Assembly: GCA_017432025.1 (NCBI GenBank)
Contig: JAFRJX010000008.1
Coordinates: 93,786-157,785, forward strand
DNA: 64,000 nt
Reading direction: 5' to 3'
Source: Candidatus Saccharimonadota bacterium
GTDB taxonomy: Bacteria; Patescibacteriota; Saccharimonadia; Saccharimonadales; Saccharimonadaceae
This document shows, in pieces, positions 48,158 to 57,705 of this stretch. The translations under genes were made by a program, and so were the position numbers. The notes below the pieces were generated by a model. The model saw only the letters and a list, made by a program, of their open reading frames with translations, ran no database searches and was not told the DNA's origin. Position 1 is the first letter of the stretch; each line of letters opens with the position of its first letter.

Positions 48158-49556
48158 ATTTTACCGTATATTATTATATGTACTGCCGGCGGTGCTATAT
48201 TTTTCGTATTATCCACTGATTTCGTTTGGTACAAACGAGTCAATGTATTTTGAAATCAATTTGCCTTTGATATGGCTCGCGGTGTTTGATGTGGCGGCGC
48301 TGGTTTTAATTATCAAAAGAAAAATGATTAACGAAGTTTTTTCGAAATGGCAATATTTCTTGTTTCCGGTTTTTGCGAGTTTAAGTTTGCTGTGGTCGGC
48401 GAACCGTGTGCGGGGTTTACTCACGGTTGGCGTGGTGTGGATGATTTTCTTTGCAGCGCTATCTTTTTATCTACTGCGCGAAGAAGTGGCGGAAAAAAAG
48501 TTTTGGCAGAAACTGTGGAAGATTTTTATCGGTAGCTCGCTTGCAGTAGTGGGCTGGTGCGTACTGCAATGTATCTTAGATCTCGTGGGTGTGCCGAGAG
48601 AATGCTCATTAATGTGTGAGGGATGTGTGTCGACGACGTTTGGCTTCCCACATCCAAATGGCTTTGCGATTGAACCGCAATTTATGGGGAACTTGCTACT
48701 TGCGCCAACAATTATGTGCGGTTTGTTCATGCTGAAAAACCATTCGAAGAGGATGATGATACTATTCTTTGTGTTTCTATGTGGATTATTCTTAACATTT
48801 TCGCGCGGAGCAATTTATGCCGTGATGGTCGCGATGATTTTCTATACAGTGATGCAGATTGTGAAGACGAAAAAACTTAAAGCGATGTTTTTGTGGCCAG
48901 TAATTATTCTCGCCTTTATTTTCACTTTGAATTTGCAGGGGATTATGGCGGCAGTGTCACCAACGAGTGATACTTACATGTCTGGTGTAGCGAAAGTTCT
49001 AAACCATTTGTCACTTGGAATTATTGATGTCAGGCCAAAGGACAATAATAATGCCGGTGCAACGGTGGTAGACGGGACAATAATCGAGGGTGATCCGGCT
49101 GATACTTTGCCACCGGATCCAGATGCAGCGTCGAAACCAAATGGAACGCTAGTCACATCAACTTTTGATGGTTATGTAGAAGATTCAACGAATATTAGAA
49201 TGCAACTCACGGGCGCAGCAATTAAGACCTGGGCGAAGGACCCAACTACGATTCTGTTTGGTGTGGGCGTAGGTGGCGCCGGACAGGCAATGTATGATGC
49301 TGGTAATACGGATTGGCCGAAGGAAATCGTGCAAAATGAATATGTGAGCTTGCTGCTTGAAACTGGTTTAGTTGGGATTGCGATTTTGGCGCTGACAGGC
49401 GTGGTGGTGTTTAATTCTTTGAAGAAATCGAAACACTTTGAATTAATCTCGACGGTTCTGGTGGGATATGGAATAACCCTGCTATTTTTCGCAGGGCTTC
49501 CAAATGTGATTCACTTATATTTGATTCCGGCTATAATGCCTTTCGGAAGAAATTAG
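48141..49556 (+). CDS. O-antigen ligase/polymerase-like membrane protein
   Basis: 471 residues with about ten hydrophobic spans and a long outer loop (about residues 285-365) that is rich in Asp, Asn and Pro. LFLTFSRGAIYAVMVAMI and NEYVSLLLETGLVGIAILAL are the usual Wzy_C/O-antigen ligase segments. It would polymerise or transfer the lipid-linked polysaccharide. The 3' end overlaps the convergent acetyltransferase gene by 26 bp. Confidence 0.85.
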   Translation: MRERSRFYRILLYVLPAVLYFSYYPLISFGTNESMYFEINLPLIWLAVFDVAALVLIIKRKMINEVFSKWQYFLFPVFASLSLLWSANRVRGLLTVGVVWMIFFAALSFYLLREEVAEKKFWQKLWKIFIGSSLAVVGWCVLQCILDLVGVPRECSLMCEGCVSTTFGFPHPNGFAIEPQFMGNLLLAPTIMCGLFMLKNHSKRMMILFFVFLCGLFLTFSRGAIYAVMVAMIFYTVMQIVKTKKLKAMFLWPVIILAFIFTLNLQGIMAAVSPTSDTYMSGVAKVLNHLSLGIIDVRPKDNNNAGATVVDGTIIEGDPADTLPPDPDAASKPNGTLVTSTFDGYVEDSTNIRMQLTGAAIKTWAKDPTTILFGVGVGGAGQAMYDAGNTDWPKEIVQNEYVSLLLETGLVGIAILALTGVVVFNSLKKSKHFELISTVLVGYGITLLFFAGLPNVIHLYLIPAIMPFGRN

Positions 49557-49968
49557 TATCGTAGACTTCAGCACCATGGTGCTTATAAAATTCTTGGGAT
49601 TTTTCACGACCATGTCCGCAGGTGAATTCGAGATTTTTACAACCTTTTGCTCTGGCCCATGCTTCGTAAGCATTCCAAATGGCGGTACCGACACCTTTGC
49701 CACGGACTTCAGAATCGGTCACGAAATCTTCGAGATAGGCGTTCTTGCGGATGCCAGGACCCATGGTGACCGAGACGCTTGCAATGCCAAGAATCTTGCC
49801 ATCTTCTTCGGCGATGAGTAAATCGTGCCATGGGGAATTAATGATATCGTTGAACCAGTCTTCTGGGATCTCGCCTTTGTCTTTGCCGCTTCTGGATAAT
49901 TGAATTAGCAGTTCGCGGACGCGAGTGGCGACTTCTGGTGTGTATTTATCGAGTGGTTTGACAATCAT
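49531..49968 (-). CDS. GNAT-family N-acetyltransferase
   Basis: 145 residues. WHDLLIAEEDGKILGIASVS, NAYLEDFVTDSEVRGKGVGTAIWN (R/Q-x-x-G-x-G/A acetyl-CoA loop) and KNLEFTCGHGREKSQEFYKH with GA-VYDTNFFRK complete a single GNAT domain. ATGA overlap with the glmM stop shows coupling. The substrate is unknown; an amino sugar or peptide amine is plausible beside GlmM. Confidence 0.85.
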   Translation of the reverse strand: MIVKPLDKYTPEVATRVRELLIQLSRSGKDKGEIPEDWFNDIINSPWHDLLIAEEDGKILGIASVSVTMGPGIRKNAYLEDFVTDSEVRGKGVGTAIWNAYEAWARAKGCKNLEFTCGHGREKSQEFYKHHGAEVYDTNFFRKAL

Positions 49969-51284
49969 AAAATTTCTCCTAGTTTAGTTTTTAGTTCATT
50001 CGCAAGAGCTTCGATTTTATCGGAATCGTTACCCCACATGGTGATGCGGATGAGATTTTCGGTGCCGGATGGACGGACGAGCAAGCGACCTTCGACGGAT
50101 TCGAGTTTCTGATTGAATTCTAGAAGAAGATTCTTGGCTTCGTCTTTTTCCTTCAAAGCTTTCTTTTGCTCTGGCGTAGCGTCCATATTCAGAATGATTT
50201 GCGGGAATTTAGTCATGATGGATGCAAGGCCTTTTAGGGATTTCTTAGTTTCAGCAACAACCTTTGTAATCATGAGAGCGGTGAGCATACCATCGCCGGT
50301 TGCTTCGCCCGGGAGAATAATGTGGCCAGATTGTTCGCCGCCGATTTTAATATCCTTTTCGCGCATAGCAGCTGCCACGTTGGAGTCACCCACGGCAGTG
50401 ATTTCGGCGTGGATGTTGCTATCCTTGGCCCAGTTTAAGAGACCTTGGTTTGCCATTACGGTAATCGCGATTTTATCGAGTTTCAAGTGATTTGCAAGGA
50501 TTGCAATAATCTCGTCACCGTCGACGACTTCGCCTTCGTGATTTACGAGTAGACAGCGATCACCATCGCCATCAAAGGCAACGCCAAAATCGAGTTTTTC
50601 TTTTTTGACTAAATCTTGGAGTTTCTCGAGATGAGTGCTACCACAGTCGTGATTGATGCCAGTGCCATAATTTGCGTCGGCATTGATGAGCTCGACTTTC
50701 GCACCAAGCGCTTCAAAAATGGAATTGTTCACAACGCTGGTGGCACCATTGGCACAGTCCATGCCAATGTGAAGACCGTTGAAGCTTATTTCACCGAGAT
50801 AATCCTTTAGATGCGATTTGTAGAGGTCGAGAGCATCGTCGTGAAGACTTTCGCGAAAAGTGCCTGGACCCGGGTCGTAAAAGAAAGGATCTTTGTCGAG
50901 TTCGACCTCGATTGCATTACAACCAGCTTCGGAAAGTTTGGTGCCGGAAGCTTTGCCACGTTCGAAAATTTTGATGCCATTATCAACATACGGGTTATGA
51001 GAAGCAGTGACGTCGACGGCAAAATCAAAACCCATTTGGTAGAAACAATAATTAATACCAGGAGTTGGGAGTACGTCGATAGTGGAATACTCAACACCTA
51101 GGTTTTCAAAGGCAATTTCGAGGTCACGAATAATCCATTCGGAAGATTCGCGCGTGTCGCCACCAATTAAGACTTTGATTTCATCGCCGGCGTAGTCAAC
51201 GAGACCACGAGCGATTTTGAAAAGAAATTCTGGAGTAAACTGGTCGGCTTTTTGACGAATACCGTCGGTACCAAAATATTTCAT
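49965..51284 (-). CDS. glmM: Phosphoglucosamine mutase
   Basis: 439 residues, normal length. All four signatures are visible: MKYFGTDGIR, the phospho-serine loop VTASHNPYVDNGIKIF, the metal loop FDGDGDRCLL, the sugar loop GGEQSGHII, and the phosphate loop VRPSGTENLIR. It converts glucosamine-6-phosphate to glucosamine-1-phosphate. It starts at the last base of the upstream phosphotransacetylase-like gene and is coupled to the GNAT gene downstream. Confidence 0.95.
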   Translation of the reverse strand: MKYFGTDGIRQKADQFTPEFLFKIARGLVDYAGDEIKVLIGGDTRESSEWIIRDLEIAFENLGVEYSTIDVLPTPGINYCFYQMGFDFAVDVTASHNPYVDNGIKIFERGKASGTKLSEAGCNAIEVELDKDPFFYDPGPGTFRESLHDDALDLYKSHLKDYLGEISFNGLHIGMDCANGATSVVNNSIFEALGAKVELINADANYGTGINHDCGSTHLEKLQDLVKKEKLDFGVAFDGDGDRCLLVNHEGEVVDGDEIIAILANHLKLDKIAITVMANQGLLNWAKDSNIHAEITAVGDSNVAAAMREKDIKIGGEQSGHIILPGEATGDGMLTALMITKVVAETKKSLKGLASIMTKFPQIILNMDATPEQKKALKEKDEAKNLLLEFNQKLESVEGRLLVRPSGTENLIRITMWGNDSDKIEALANELKTKLGEIL

Positions 51285-52039
51285 TAGGCGTTCCTTTCTA
51301 ACATTTTTACAATGACATCAATGGTTAAAATCACATCTTCAACGGAGCTACCGCGGGAAAGGTCGGCAAGTGGAAGGCTGAAGCCTTGAATGATTGGACC
51401 AGCCATGGTCCAGCCACCGAGATGCTCCATGCTCTTATATAATATATTGCCGGAGTTTAGGTCTGGAGTAATTAAGACATTAGCGTGGCCGGCAACTTCG
51501 GAGTTCCCGACTTTTTTCTCACCCACGCGTGGGTCGATGGCGGCATCGAGTTGCATTTCGCCATCAATCTGCCATTCCGGATGATTCTTATTAATTTCAT
51601 CAATAACGTAGTAGATTTTTTCGAGATCAGGATTTTTGCCGCCACTGCCTTTGGTAGAATAGGAAAGCATGGCAATGCGTGGAGTTTCTTTAAAATAGAT
51701 TTCGCAGGTTTTCGCAGTATCTTCGACGATGGTATAGAGTTGCTCTTTGGATGGGATTTTATTAACGCCACCATCAGCGATGATCAGGCGTTTGCCGTCT
51801 TTTTTGCCAACAAAGCAACTAGAGAAAAATGGGGAACTTAAAGGAATTTTCGCTTTGTAGGCAAGGAGGACATCGCGCGAAGAATAATCGAGGCCAGAAA
51901 CCATCGAATCCGCTTCGCCACGAGCGAGCATATCAGTGGCAGTTTCGAGATCCGGAGCCGGAACAACTTCAAGGTCCGGGAATGAAACCAAAGCCTCTTT
52001 AATAATAGGATTTTCTGATTCAGGAAAAATAACTCTCAT
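51284..52039 (-). CDS. Short phosphate acetyl/butyryltransferase-like protein
   Basis: 251 residues, shorter than the usual 320-340 residues of Pta. DSMVSGLDYSSRDVLLAY, FFSSCFVGKKDGKRLIIADG, RIAMLSYSTKGSGGKNPDLE, MQLDAAIDPRVGEKKVGNSEVAGHANVLITPDLNSGNILYKSMEHLGGWTMAGPIIQGFSLPLADLSRGS — the latter split in pieces — match the PTA_PTB family (LxxSTKGSG, DAA, GxAN, PxLxxGN, RG). The N-terminal domain is cut down. It may supply acetyl-CoA from acetyl-phosphate or the reverse. TATAAT lies 6 bp before the ATG (leaderless type). Confidence 0.82.
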   Translation of the reverse strand: MRVIFPESENPIIKEALVSFPDLEVVPAPDLETATDMLARGEADSMVSGLDYSSRDVLLAYKAKIPLSSPFFSSCFVGKKDGKRLIIADGGVNKIPSKEQLYTIVEDTAKTCEIYFKETPRIAMLSYSTKGSGGKNPDLEKIYYVIDEINKNHPEWQIDGEMQLDAAIDPRVGEKKVGNSEVAGHANVLITPDLNSGNILYKSMEHLGGWTMAGPIIQGFSLPLADLSRGSSVEDVILTIDVIVKMLERNA

Positions 52040-52045
52040 GAATTT

Positions 52046-52051
52046 ATTATA
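52046..52051 (-). promoter_or_regulatory. -10 box of the pta-like/glmM/GNAT operon
   Basis: On the - strand TGGTATAAT (TATAAT 52051-52046) stands 6 bp before the ATG at 52039, the leaderless arrangement. Confidence 0.6.
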
Positions 52052-52105
52052 CCATATCAGAGAGAAAACCGACTGGTGACTAGTGTTTGTGGCTGAAGAT
52101 ACTTA

Positions 52106-52114
52106 TGGTATAAT
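52106..52114 (+). promoter_or_regulatory. Extended -10 promoter
   Basis: TGGTATAAT (TATAAT 52109-52114), with AATAGGAGG in the leader before the ATG at 52136. Confidence 0.55.
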
Positions 52115-52135
52115 GGGGGAAATAGGAGGATTTTT

Positions 52136-52729
52136 ATGTACAAAGAAGCTGTGTCGTTACCAGTAGATTCCTGGGAGGATGAAGTAGTAACCGGTATCAT
52201 CGAAGAGTTGGATGATACGCCACGCAGTGGTTTTCATAAGGAGCCGGATCAGTTCTTGCTACCGGCGGGGATTGTGACGGTAGTTTTATCGCTTGTCGTT
52301 GCACTAATCCTTTTCTTTGGTTTAGTGATTAGAAAGAAGGATCCAGAATCTGGATTTGCCAAGTGGTGGAAGGAATTCTTGAACTTCCGCAAGATTTGGA
52401 TTGCCGGAATTATGAAGTTTGTTTATATCTTCGGCTCACTACTTTGTATCTTTGGCGGTATTGCTCTCATGATCTATGGTCTCTGGGAAGGCCGCGAACC
52501 GGGTATCATGATTTTGGTTGGTCTTGGTACGATGATTGTCGGACCAATTTCACTAAGGTTAACATTTGAAATGACCATGCTCTTTGTCGGTCTTTGGGAA
52601 AACACGGCTGACATTCGTGGCGCGGTAGTTGGTGCAAGGCAACGTGTTGAAGAAAAGAGAGCTGCGGTGCTTGCGAAGGCAGAAGCGAAGCCGGAACCAA
52701 AGCCAGAAGAACCAAAACCAGAAGCATAA
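52136..52729 (+). CDS. DUF4282-like membrane protein
   Basis: 197 residues. An acidic N-terminus, a first membrane helix (LLPAGIVTVVLSLVVALILF), a loop ending KEFLNFRKIWIAGIMKFVYI, then two further helices separated by a short turn (GSLLCIFGGIALMIYGLW, GIMILVGLGTMIVGPISLRL) and a C-terminal tail of repeated Lys-Pro-Glu. The FRKIW...MKFVYIFG pattern and paired helices resemble DUF4282. Function unknown. Confidence 0.55.
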   Translation: MYKEAVSLPVDSWEDEVVTGIIEELDDTPRSGFHKEPDQFLLPAGIVTVVLSLVVALILFFGLVIRKKDPESGFAKWWKEFLNFRKIWIAGIMKFVYIFGSLLCIFGGIALMIYGLWEGREPGIMILVGLGTMIVGPISLRLTFEMTMLFVGLWENTADIRGAVVGARQRVEEKRAAVLAKAEAKPEPKPEEPKPEA

Positions 52730-52740
52730 ATTGAATAAAA

Positions 52741-52768
52741 AATGGCCCCCGGATGGGGGTCATTTTTG
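52741..52768. terminator. Bidirectional terminator between the DUF4282-like gene and dnaK
   Basis: AATGGCCCCC (52741-52750) pairs with GGGGGTCATT (52755-52764), one G-T pair, loop GGAT, flanked by A- and T-runs. Confidence 0.85.
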
Positions 52769-52777
52769 TAGAAAGGA

Positions 52778-54664
<1,887 letters not shown>

Positions 54665-54691
54665 TTATATCCTCACTTTCTTTAATATTTC

Positions 54692-54716
54692 TAGCACTCG
54701 TTATATGTGAGTGCTA
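54692..54716 (-). promoter_or_regulatory. CIRCE operator 1 (HrcA site)
   Basis: TAGCACTC (54692-54699), nine bases, GAGTGCTA (54709-54716): an exact CIRCE in the dnaK leader. Confidence 0.92.
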
Positions 54717-54725
54717 ATTATCTCT

Positions 54726-54754
54726 ATTGTAGTAAACTAGCACTCATTTGTCAA
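54726..54754 (-). promoter_or_regulatory. dnaK promoter
   Basis: On the - strand TTGACA (54754-54749) and TACAAT (54731-54726) with 17 bp between. The spacer and -35 overlap the second CIRCE box, so HrcA binding would block polymerase. Confidence 0.85.
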
Positions 54755-54762
54755 TAGTGCTA
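54738..54762 (-). promoter_or_regulatory. CIRCE operator 2
   Basis: TAGCACTC (54738-54745), nine bases, TAGTGCTA (54755-54762), one mismatch to CIRCE. It overlaps the dnaK -35 region and reaches the stop codon of the next gene. Confidence 0.8.
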
Positions 54763-55488
54763 ATAAATTTCGCCATCTCTTAAAAGGTGAAGATTTTTGG
54801 GTAATTTGGGTTTAGAATTTCGAACTTCGCTCGAAATATGGGTGCCGAGGAAGAGTTTTTCTGGGTATTTCTCGGCAAAATTAATCACAGTGTCGAGGCC
54901 CATGTGAAAGATACATTCGGTAAGATAGGAGGTGTCAATGACGAGAGTGTCGGATGTTTCGATAATCCTCTCGATGTTTGGGCAGGTTTTGCTGTCACCA
55001 GAGAAACCGACGATGTGATCTTTAGTCTTAAAAATCAGGCCGTAAGAGGGAACCATGGCAGCGTGGTCGACCTTTAAAGCTTTCACCTCGTAATCTTTAA
55101 AATGGATTGGACTATTATTATATTCTTTGATTTTGGAAGAGAAATGCATCCAGGTGTCTGGGTCGATATTTTGGTCGAGAGTGTTCAGGGCGATGACGCG
55201 GAGCGCTTCGATACCACCAACCGGCAGATAAATACGGAGAGTAGGGATATTTGGGTCGTCATCTTTAAGGATGTTGCGGTGAGCGACGATGGCGGTAAGA
55301 TCGATGAAATGGTCAGTATGAAGATGGGTAATAAAAATAGCTTCGAGGCTTTTAATATCGACATTCTCTTGGAGAAGTTTTTTGTAAACGCCATGGCCGG
55401 CATCAACTAAAATCGTGTCATCGATTAAAGTCGAGGCACAGATTTCTTTAGAACGGGCGTTACCACTGCCAATGATTTTTAACTTCAT
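54760..55488 (-). CDS. Metallo-beta-lactamase-fold protein (RNase Z-like)
   Basis: 242 residues. FITHLHTDHFIDL is the HxHxDH motif; DAGHGVYK, KVDHAAMVPSYGLIFKT, FSGDSKTCPNIERI and FLGTHISSEVR supply later ligands. The layout is that of RNase Z / arylsulfatase-like MBL enzymes but lacks the long exosite arm of tRNase Z. The target is unknown. Its 3' end lies in CIRCE box 2. TATAAT lies 8 bp before the ATG. Confidence 0.75.
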   Translation of the reverse strand: MKLKIIGSGNARSKEICASTLIDDTILVDAGHGVYKKLLQENVDIKSLEAIFITHLHTDHFIDLTAIVAHRNILKDDDPNIPTLRIYLPVGGIEALRVIALNTLDQNIDPDTWMHFSSKIKEYNNSPIHFKDYEVKALKVDHAAMVPSYGLIFKTKDHIVGFSGDSKTCPNIERIIETSDTLVIDTSYLTECIFHMGLDTVINFAEKYPEKLFLGTHISSEVRNSKPKLPKNLHLLRDGEIY

Positions 55489-55530
55489 AATCTATAATTA
55501 TATGGGTTTAGAGATAAAAGGCAAGATTTC

Positions 55531-55539
55531 TGGTATAAT
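55531..55539 (+). promoter_or_regulatory. -10 box of ruvB (leaderless type)
   Basis: TGGTATAAT (TATAAT 55534-55539) is 6 bp before the ATG at 55546. Confidence 0.6.
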
Positions 55540-55545
55540 ATAGAT

Positions 55546-56565
55546 ATGGCAATTGAGAGGCTAGTTGAACCAACGGCTGCGGATGATTCGGAAGAGGCGA
55601 AGATTGAGATTTCGCTTCGTCCGACGACTTTTAAAGAATACATTGGCCAAGAGCATCTCAAGAATAATCTAAAACTCGCGATTGACGCAGTAAAGAAGCG
55701 CAACGATGGCGCTTCGCTTGATCACGTATTATTATATGGCCCACCGGGGCTCGGAAAAACAACGATGGCAGGTGTGATTGCGCACGAACTGGGCGCAAAT
55801 CTCAGGGTGACTTCTGGGCCGGCGATTGAAAGAGCAGGGGATCTCGCTTCGATTTTAACGAATTTGAAAGATGGCGACGTGCTATTTATTGATGAGATTC
55901 ACAGGCTCCGCCGGGCGGTGGAAGAGGTGCTTTATTCGGCAATGGAGGATTATAAACTCGATATCGTGATTGGTAAAGGACCGGCGGCGAGAAGCGTAAG
56001 ACTAGATTTGCCACACTTCACGGTGATTGGAGCGACGACGAGGACGGGATCTCTCGCTGGACCACTTCGCGACCGGTTTGGGATTATTCACCGTTTGGAA
56101 TACTACAAGGAGCCGGAGATTGAGCAGATTATTAATCGGACGGCGGGGATTCTTAACACCGAGATTAGCCCGGACGCGACGGCACTTCTTGCGACGCGTT
56201 CGAGATTAACGCCACGTATTGCAAACCGTTTGTTTAAACGGGTGCGTGACTATGCGGATGTGAATGGTGATGGAATTATTGATACGAAGATTGCGGAAAA
56301 ATCTCTGGAACTCATGGAGATTGATTATCTGGGGCTCGATCCGGCGGATAGAAATATGCTGAAATTGATGTATGATAATTATGGGGACCGACCGGTTGGC
56401 CTCACAACAATCGCGGCGCTCACGGGTGATGAAGCGACGACGATTGAGGATTATTATGAACCTTATCTTTTACAACTTGGACTTTTAGCACGAACGCCGA
56501 GAGGTCGAGTGGTAACGGAGAAGGGAAAAAAACATTTGAAAGGAGATAAATGGACAAAAATCTAA
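55546..56565 (+). CDS. ruvB: Holliday junction helicase RuvB
   Basis: 339 residues, normal length. [19 protein letters not shown], Walker [29 protein letters not shown], Walker B FIDEIHRL, sensor [21 protein letters not shown] (arginine finger region), then the winged-helix domain with [29 protein letters not shown] and TPRGRV. It drives branch migration with RuvA, which is not in the window. Overlaps the next gene by 16 bp. Confidence 0.98.
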   Translation: MAIERLVEPTAADDSEEAKIEISLRPTTFKEYIGQEHLKNNLKLAIDAVKKRNDGASLDHVLLYGPPGLGKTTMAGVIAHELGANLRVTSGPAIERAGDLASILTNLKDGDVLFIDEIHRLRRAVEEVLYSAMEDYKLDIVIGKGPAARSVRLDLPHFTVIGATTRTGSLAGPLRDRFGIIHRLEYYKEPEIEQIINRTAGILNTEISPDATALLATRSRLTPRIANRLFKRVRDYADVNGDGIIDTKIAEKSLELMEIDYLGLDPADRNMLKLMYDNYGDRPVGLTTIAALTGDEATTIEDYYEPYLLQLGLLARTPRGRVVTEKGKKHLKGDKWTKI

Positions 56566-57113
56566 TCAAAATCCGACACGATAGGAGCGTGAAAGATTTT
56601 CCATTTTTGAAACTAGAAGAAGATGAATATGTAGAATTTTCGTTCAAGAGAGCGAAGATTTGCTACATGTTGATTTTTGGCGGGGTAGCGGCGGCACTCA
56701 TCGTGGTGCTCGCGGTGTTTCTGCTTGTGCTCATGAGCCAGAGCACACTTGATACAATGGCGAGAAATTTCATGTATATATTATTAGCAGTCTTAGTAGC
56801 GACAGCACTAATTGCAGCTTATATCGCGGTAACGGTGTTTAGTAAGAATAAACTAATCCTTACCAATAAACACGCAGTGCAATATGTTATGAAGCACCCG
56901 CTCTCGACTTCGGTAAACATTATCGATCTCGTATCGGTGGAAGACGCGAGCTTCTCGCAAGAGGGAATCTTGCAGAATTTCTTTAAATACGGAACGCTTC
57001 GTCTCTCGACGGTGGGCGATGAAACAACCTACACTTTCCCTTATTCAGACATTACGCCAGCCGAATTAAAGGCGGTGTCGAAACTGATTTCTTCAAAGAA
57101 ACAAAAAGATTAA
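56550..57113 (+). CDS. Bacterial PH-domain membrane protein
   Basis: 187 residues whose ATG lies in the end of ruvB with GAAAGGAGAT just before it. Two membrane helices ([39 protein letters not shown]), then a PH-like domain: [49 protein letters not shown]. This is the bPH_2/DUF304 layout. Function unknown; coupling to ruvB may be only positional. Confidence 0.75.
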   Translation: MDKNLIKIRHDRSVKDFPFLKLEEDEYVEFSFKRAKICYMLIFGGVAAALIVVLAVFLLVLMSQSTLDTMARNFMYILLAVLVATALIAAYIAVTVFSKNKLILTNKHAVQYVMKHPLSTSVNIIDLVSVEDASFSQEGILQNFFKYGTLRLSTVGDETTYTFPYSDITPAELKAVSKLISSKKQKD

Positions 57114-57502
57114 TTGTTGCGGCTGTTCTTGATGTAAGCGTCTTCTTTTTCGAGTTCAGCTTTTAAGATGTATTCTTTACATTTGCCATCTTTGCAGTTG
57201 GCTGGGGTATAGGAATAAGAGCTAGAGCCATCGCTGATGTGAAGGCCGTATGGGTCGGACCAGAGGGCTGGGTCGATATAGGGAATCACCTCTTCGTTGA
57301 TTTCTTCTGGGTAGTATTTATGCTCGGTGTAGTAGCCTTCTTCAAGGGCGAAGTACATGGCGTTGATGGCGGTTTTACGATCTTCGTCGCGCTCCATAGC
57401 GTCAAGATTGGATTTTTGGATAAAGAAGAGAATTAGGAGTAGCGAGGCAAAGACGGCTACGATGATAATCTCTAAAACTGTGAAGCCCTTTTTCGTTTTC
57501 AT
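57110..57502 (-). CDS. Type IV pilin-like pseudopilin
   Basis: 130 residues. The prepilin signal MKTKKGFTVLEIIIVAVFAS has the G/F cleavage site and Glu5, followed by a hydrophobic helix and a soluble part with two cysteines (ANCKDGKCKEY). It would be cut by a prepilin peptidase and assembled in a pilus or pseudopilus. No other pilus genes are nearby. TATAAT is 6 bp before the ATG (leaderless type). It overlaps the PH-domain gene by 4 bp. Confidence 0.82.
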   Translation of the reverse strand: MKTKKGFTVLEIIIVAVFASLLLILFFIQKSNLDAMERDEDRKTAINAMYFALEEGYYTEHKYYPEEINEEVIPYIDPALWSDPYGLHISDGSSSYSYTPANCKDGKCKEYILKAELEKEDAYIKNSRNN

Positions 57503-57525
57503 ATCTTTATTATAGCACGAAAATG

Positions 57526-57534
57526 TGTTATAAT
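57526..57534 (+). promoter_or_regulatory. tRNA promoter
   Basis: TGTTATAAT (TATAAT 57529-57534) lies 10 bp before the tRNA. Back-to-back with the pseudopilin promoter. Confidence 0.55.
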
Positions 57535-57544
57535 GGAAAAACGT

Positions 57545-57621
57545 GGTACCGTAGCTCAGCAGGTTAGAGCGTGGGACTCATAAGCCCGAGGTCGGTGGTT
57601 CGATCCCACCCGGTACCACCA
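57545..57621 (+). tRNA. tRNA with CAT anticodon (elongator Met or Ile2)
   Basis: 77 nt with encoded CCA. Acceptor GGTACCG/CGGTACC is fully paired at 1-72, so it is not an initiator. D-arm GCTC/GAGC; anticodon loop CTCATAA at 57577-57583 with CAT at 57579-57581; T-arm GGTGG/CCACC. The anticodon stem TGGGA/GCCCG has a T-G and an A31-G39 mismatch, which is odd. Whether C34 is lysidine-modified cannot be seen. Confidence 0.92.
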
Positions 57622-57622
57622 T
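57593..57622 (+). repeat. 30-bp direct repeat, copy 1 (inside the tRNA 3' half)
   Basis: Bases 57593-57622 (T-arm, acceptor 3' strand, CCA and one T) recur exactly at 57674-57703. This is the segment that tyrosine recombinases commonly use as an attachment site. Confidence 0.8.
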
Positions 57623-57627
57623 GCACA

Positions 57628-57648
57628 AGCTCCAGCAGGAGTTTTTTT
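57628..57648 (+). terminator. tRNA terminator
   Basis: AGCTCC pairs with GGAGTT around AGCA and runs into a T7 tract (57628-57648). Confidence 0.65.
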
Positions 57649-57673
57649 GTTGGGAACCACCGGGCTTCGCCAA

Positions 57674-57703
57674 CGGTGGTTCGATCCCACCCGGTACCAC
57701 CAT
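57674..57703 (+). repeat. 30-bp direct repeat, copy 2 (tRNA 3' fragment, att-like)
   Basis: An exact copy of the tRNA 3' end, 81 bp after the first. The 5' part of the tRNA is missing. Its left flank GGGAACCACCG (57652-57662) is the inverted form of the copy's first bases, so a hairpin can form. The stop codon of the giant gene lies 3 bp beyond, consistent with the edge of an integrated element. Confidence 0.75.
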
Positions 57704-57705
57704 TT

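Noticed and set aside
57545..57621. Initiator tRNA-fMet
   Set aside because: Position 1-72 is paired and the anticodon stem lacks the GGG/CCC set of initiators.
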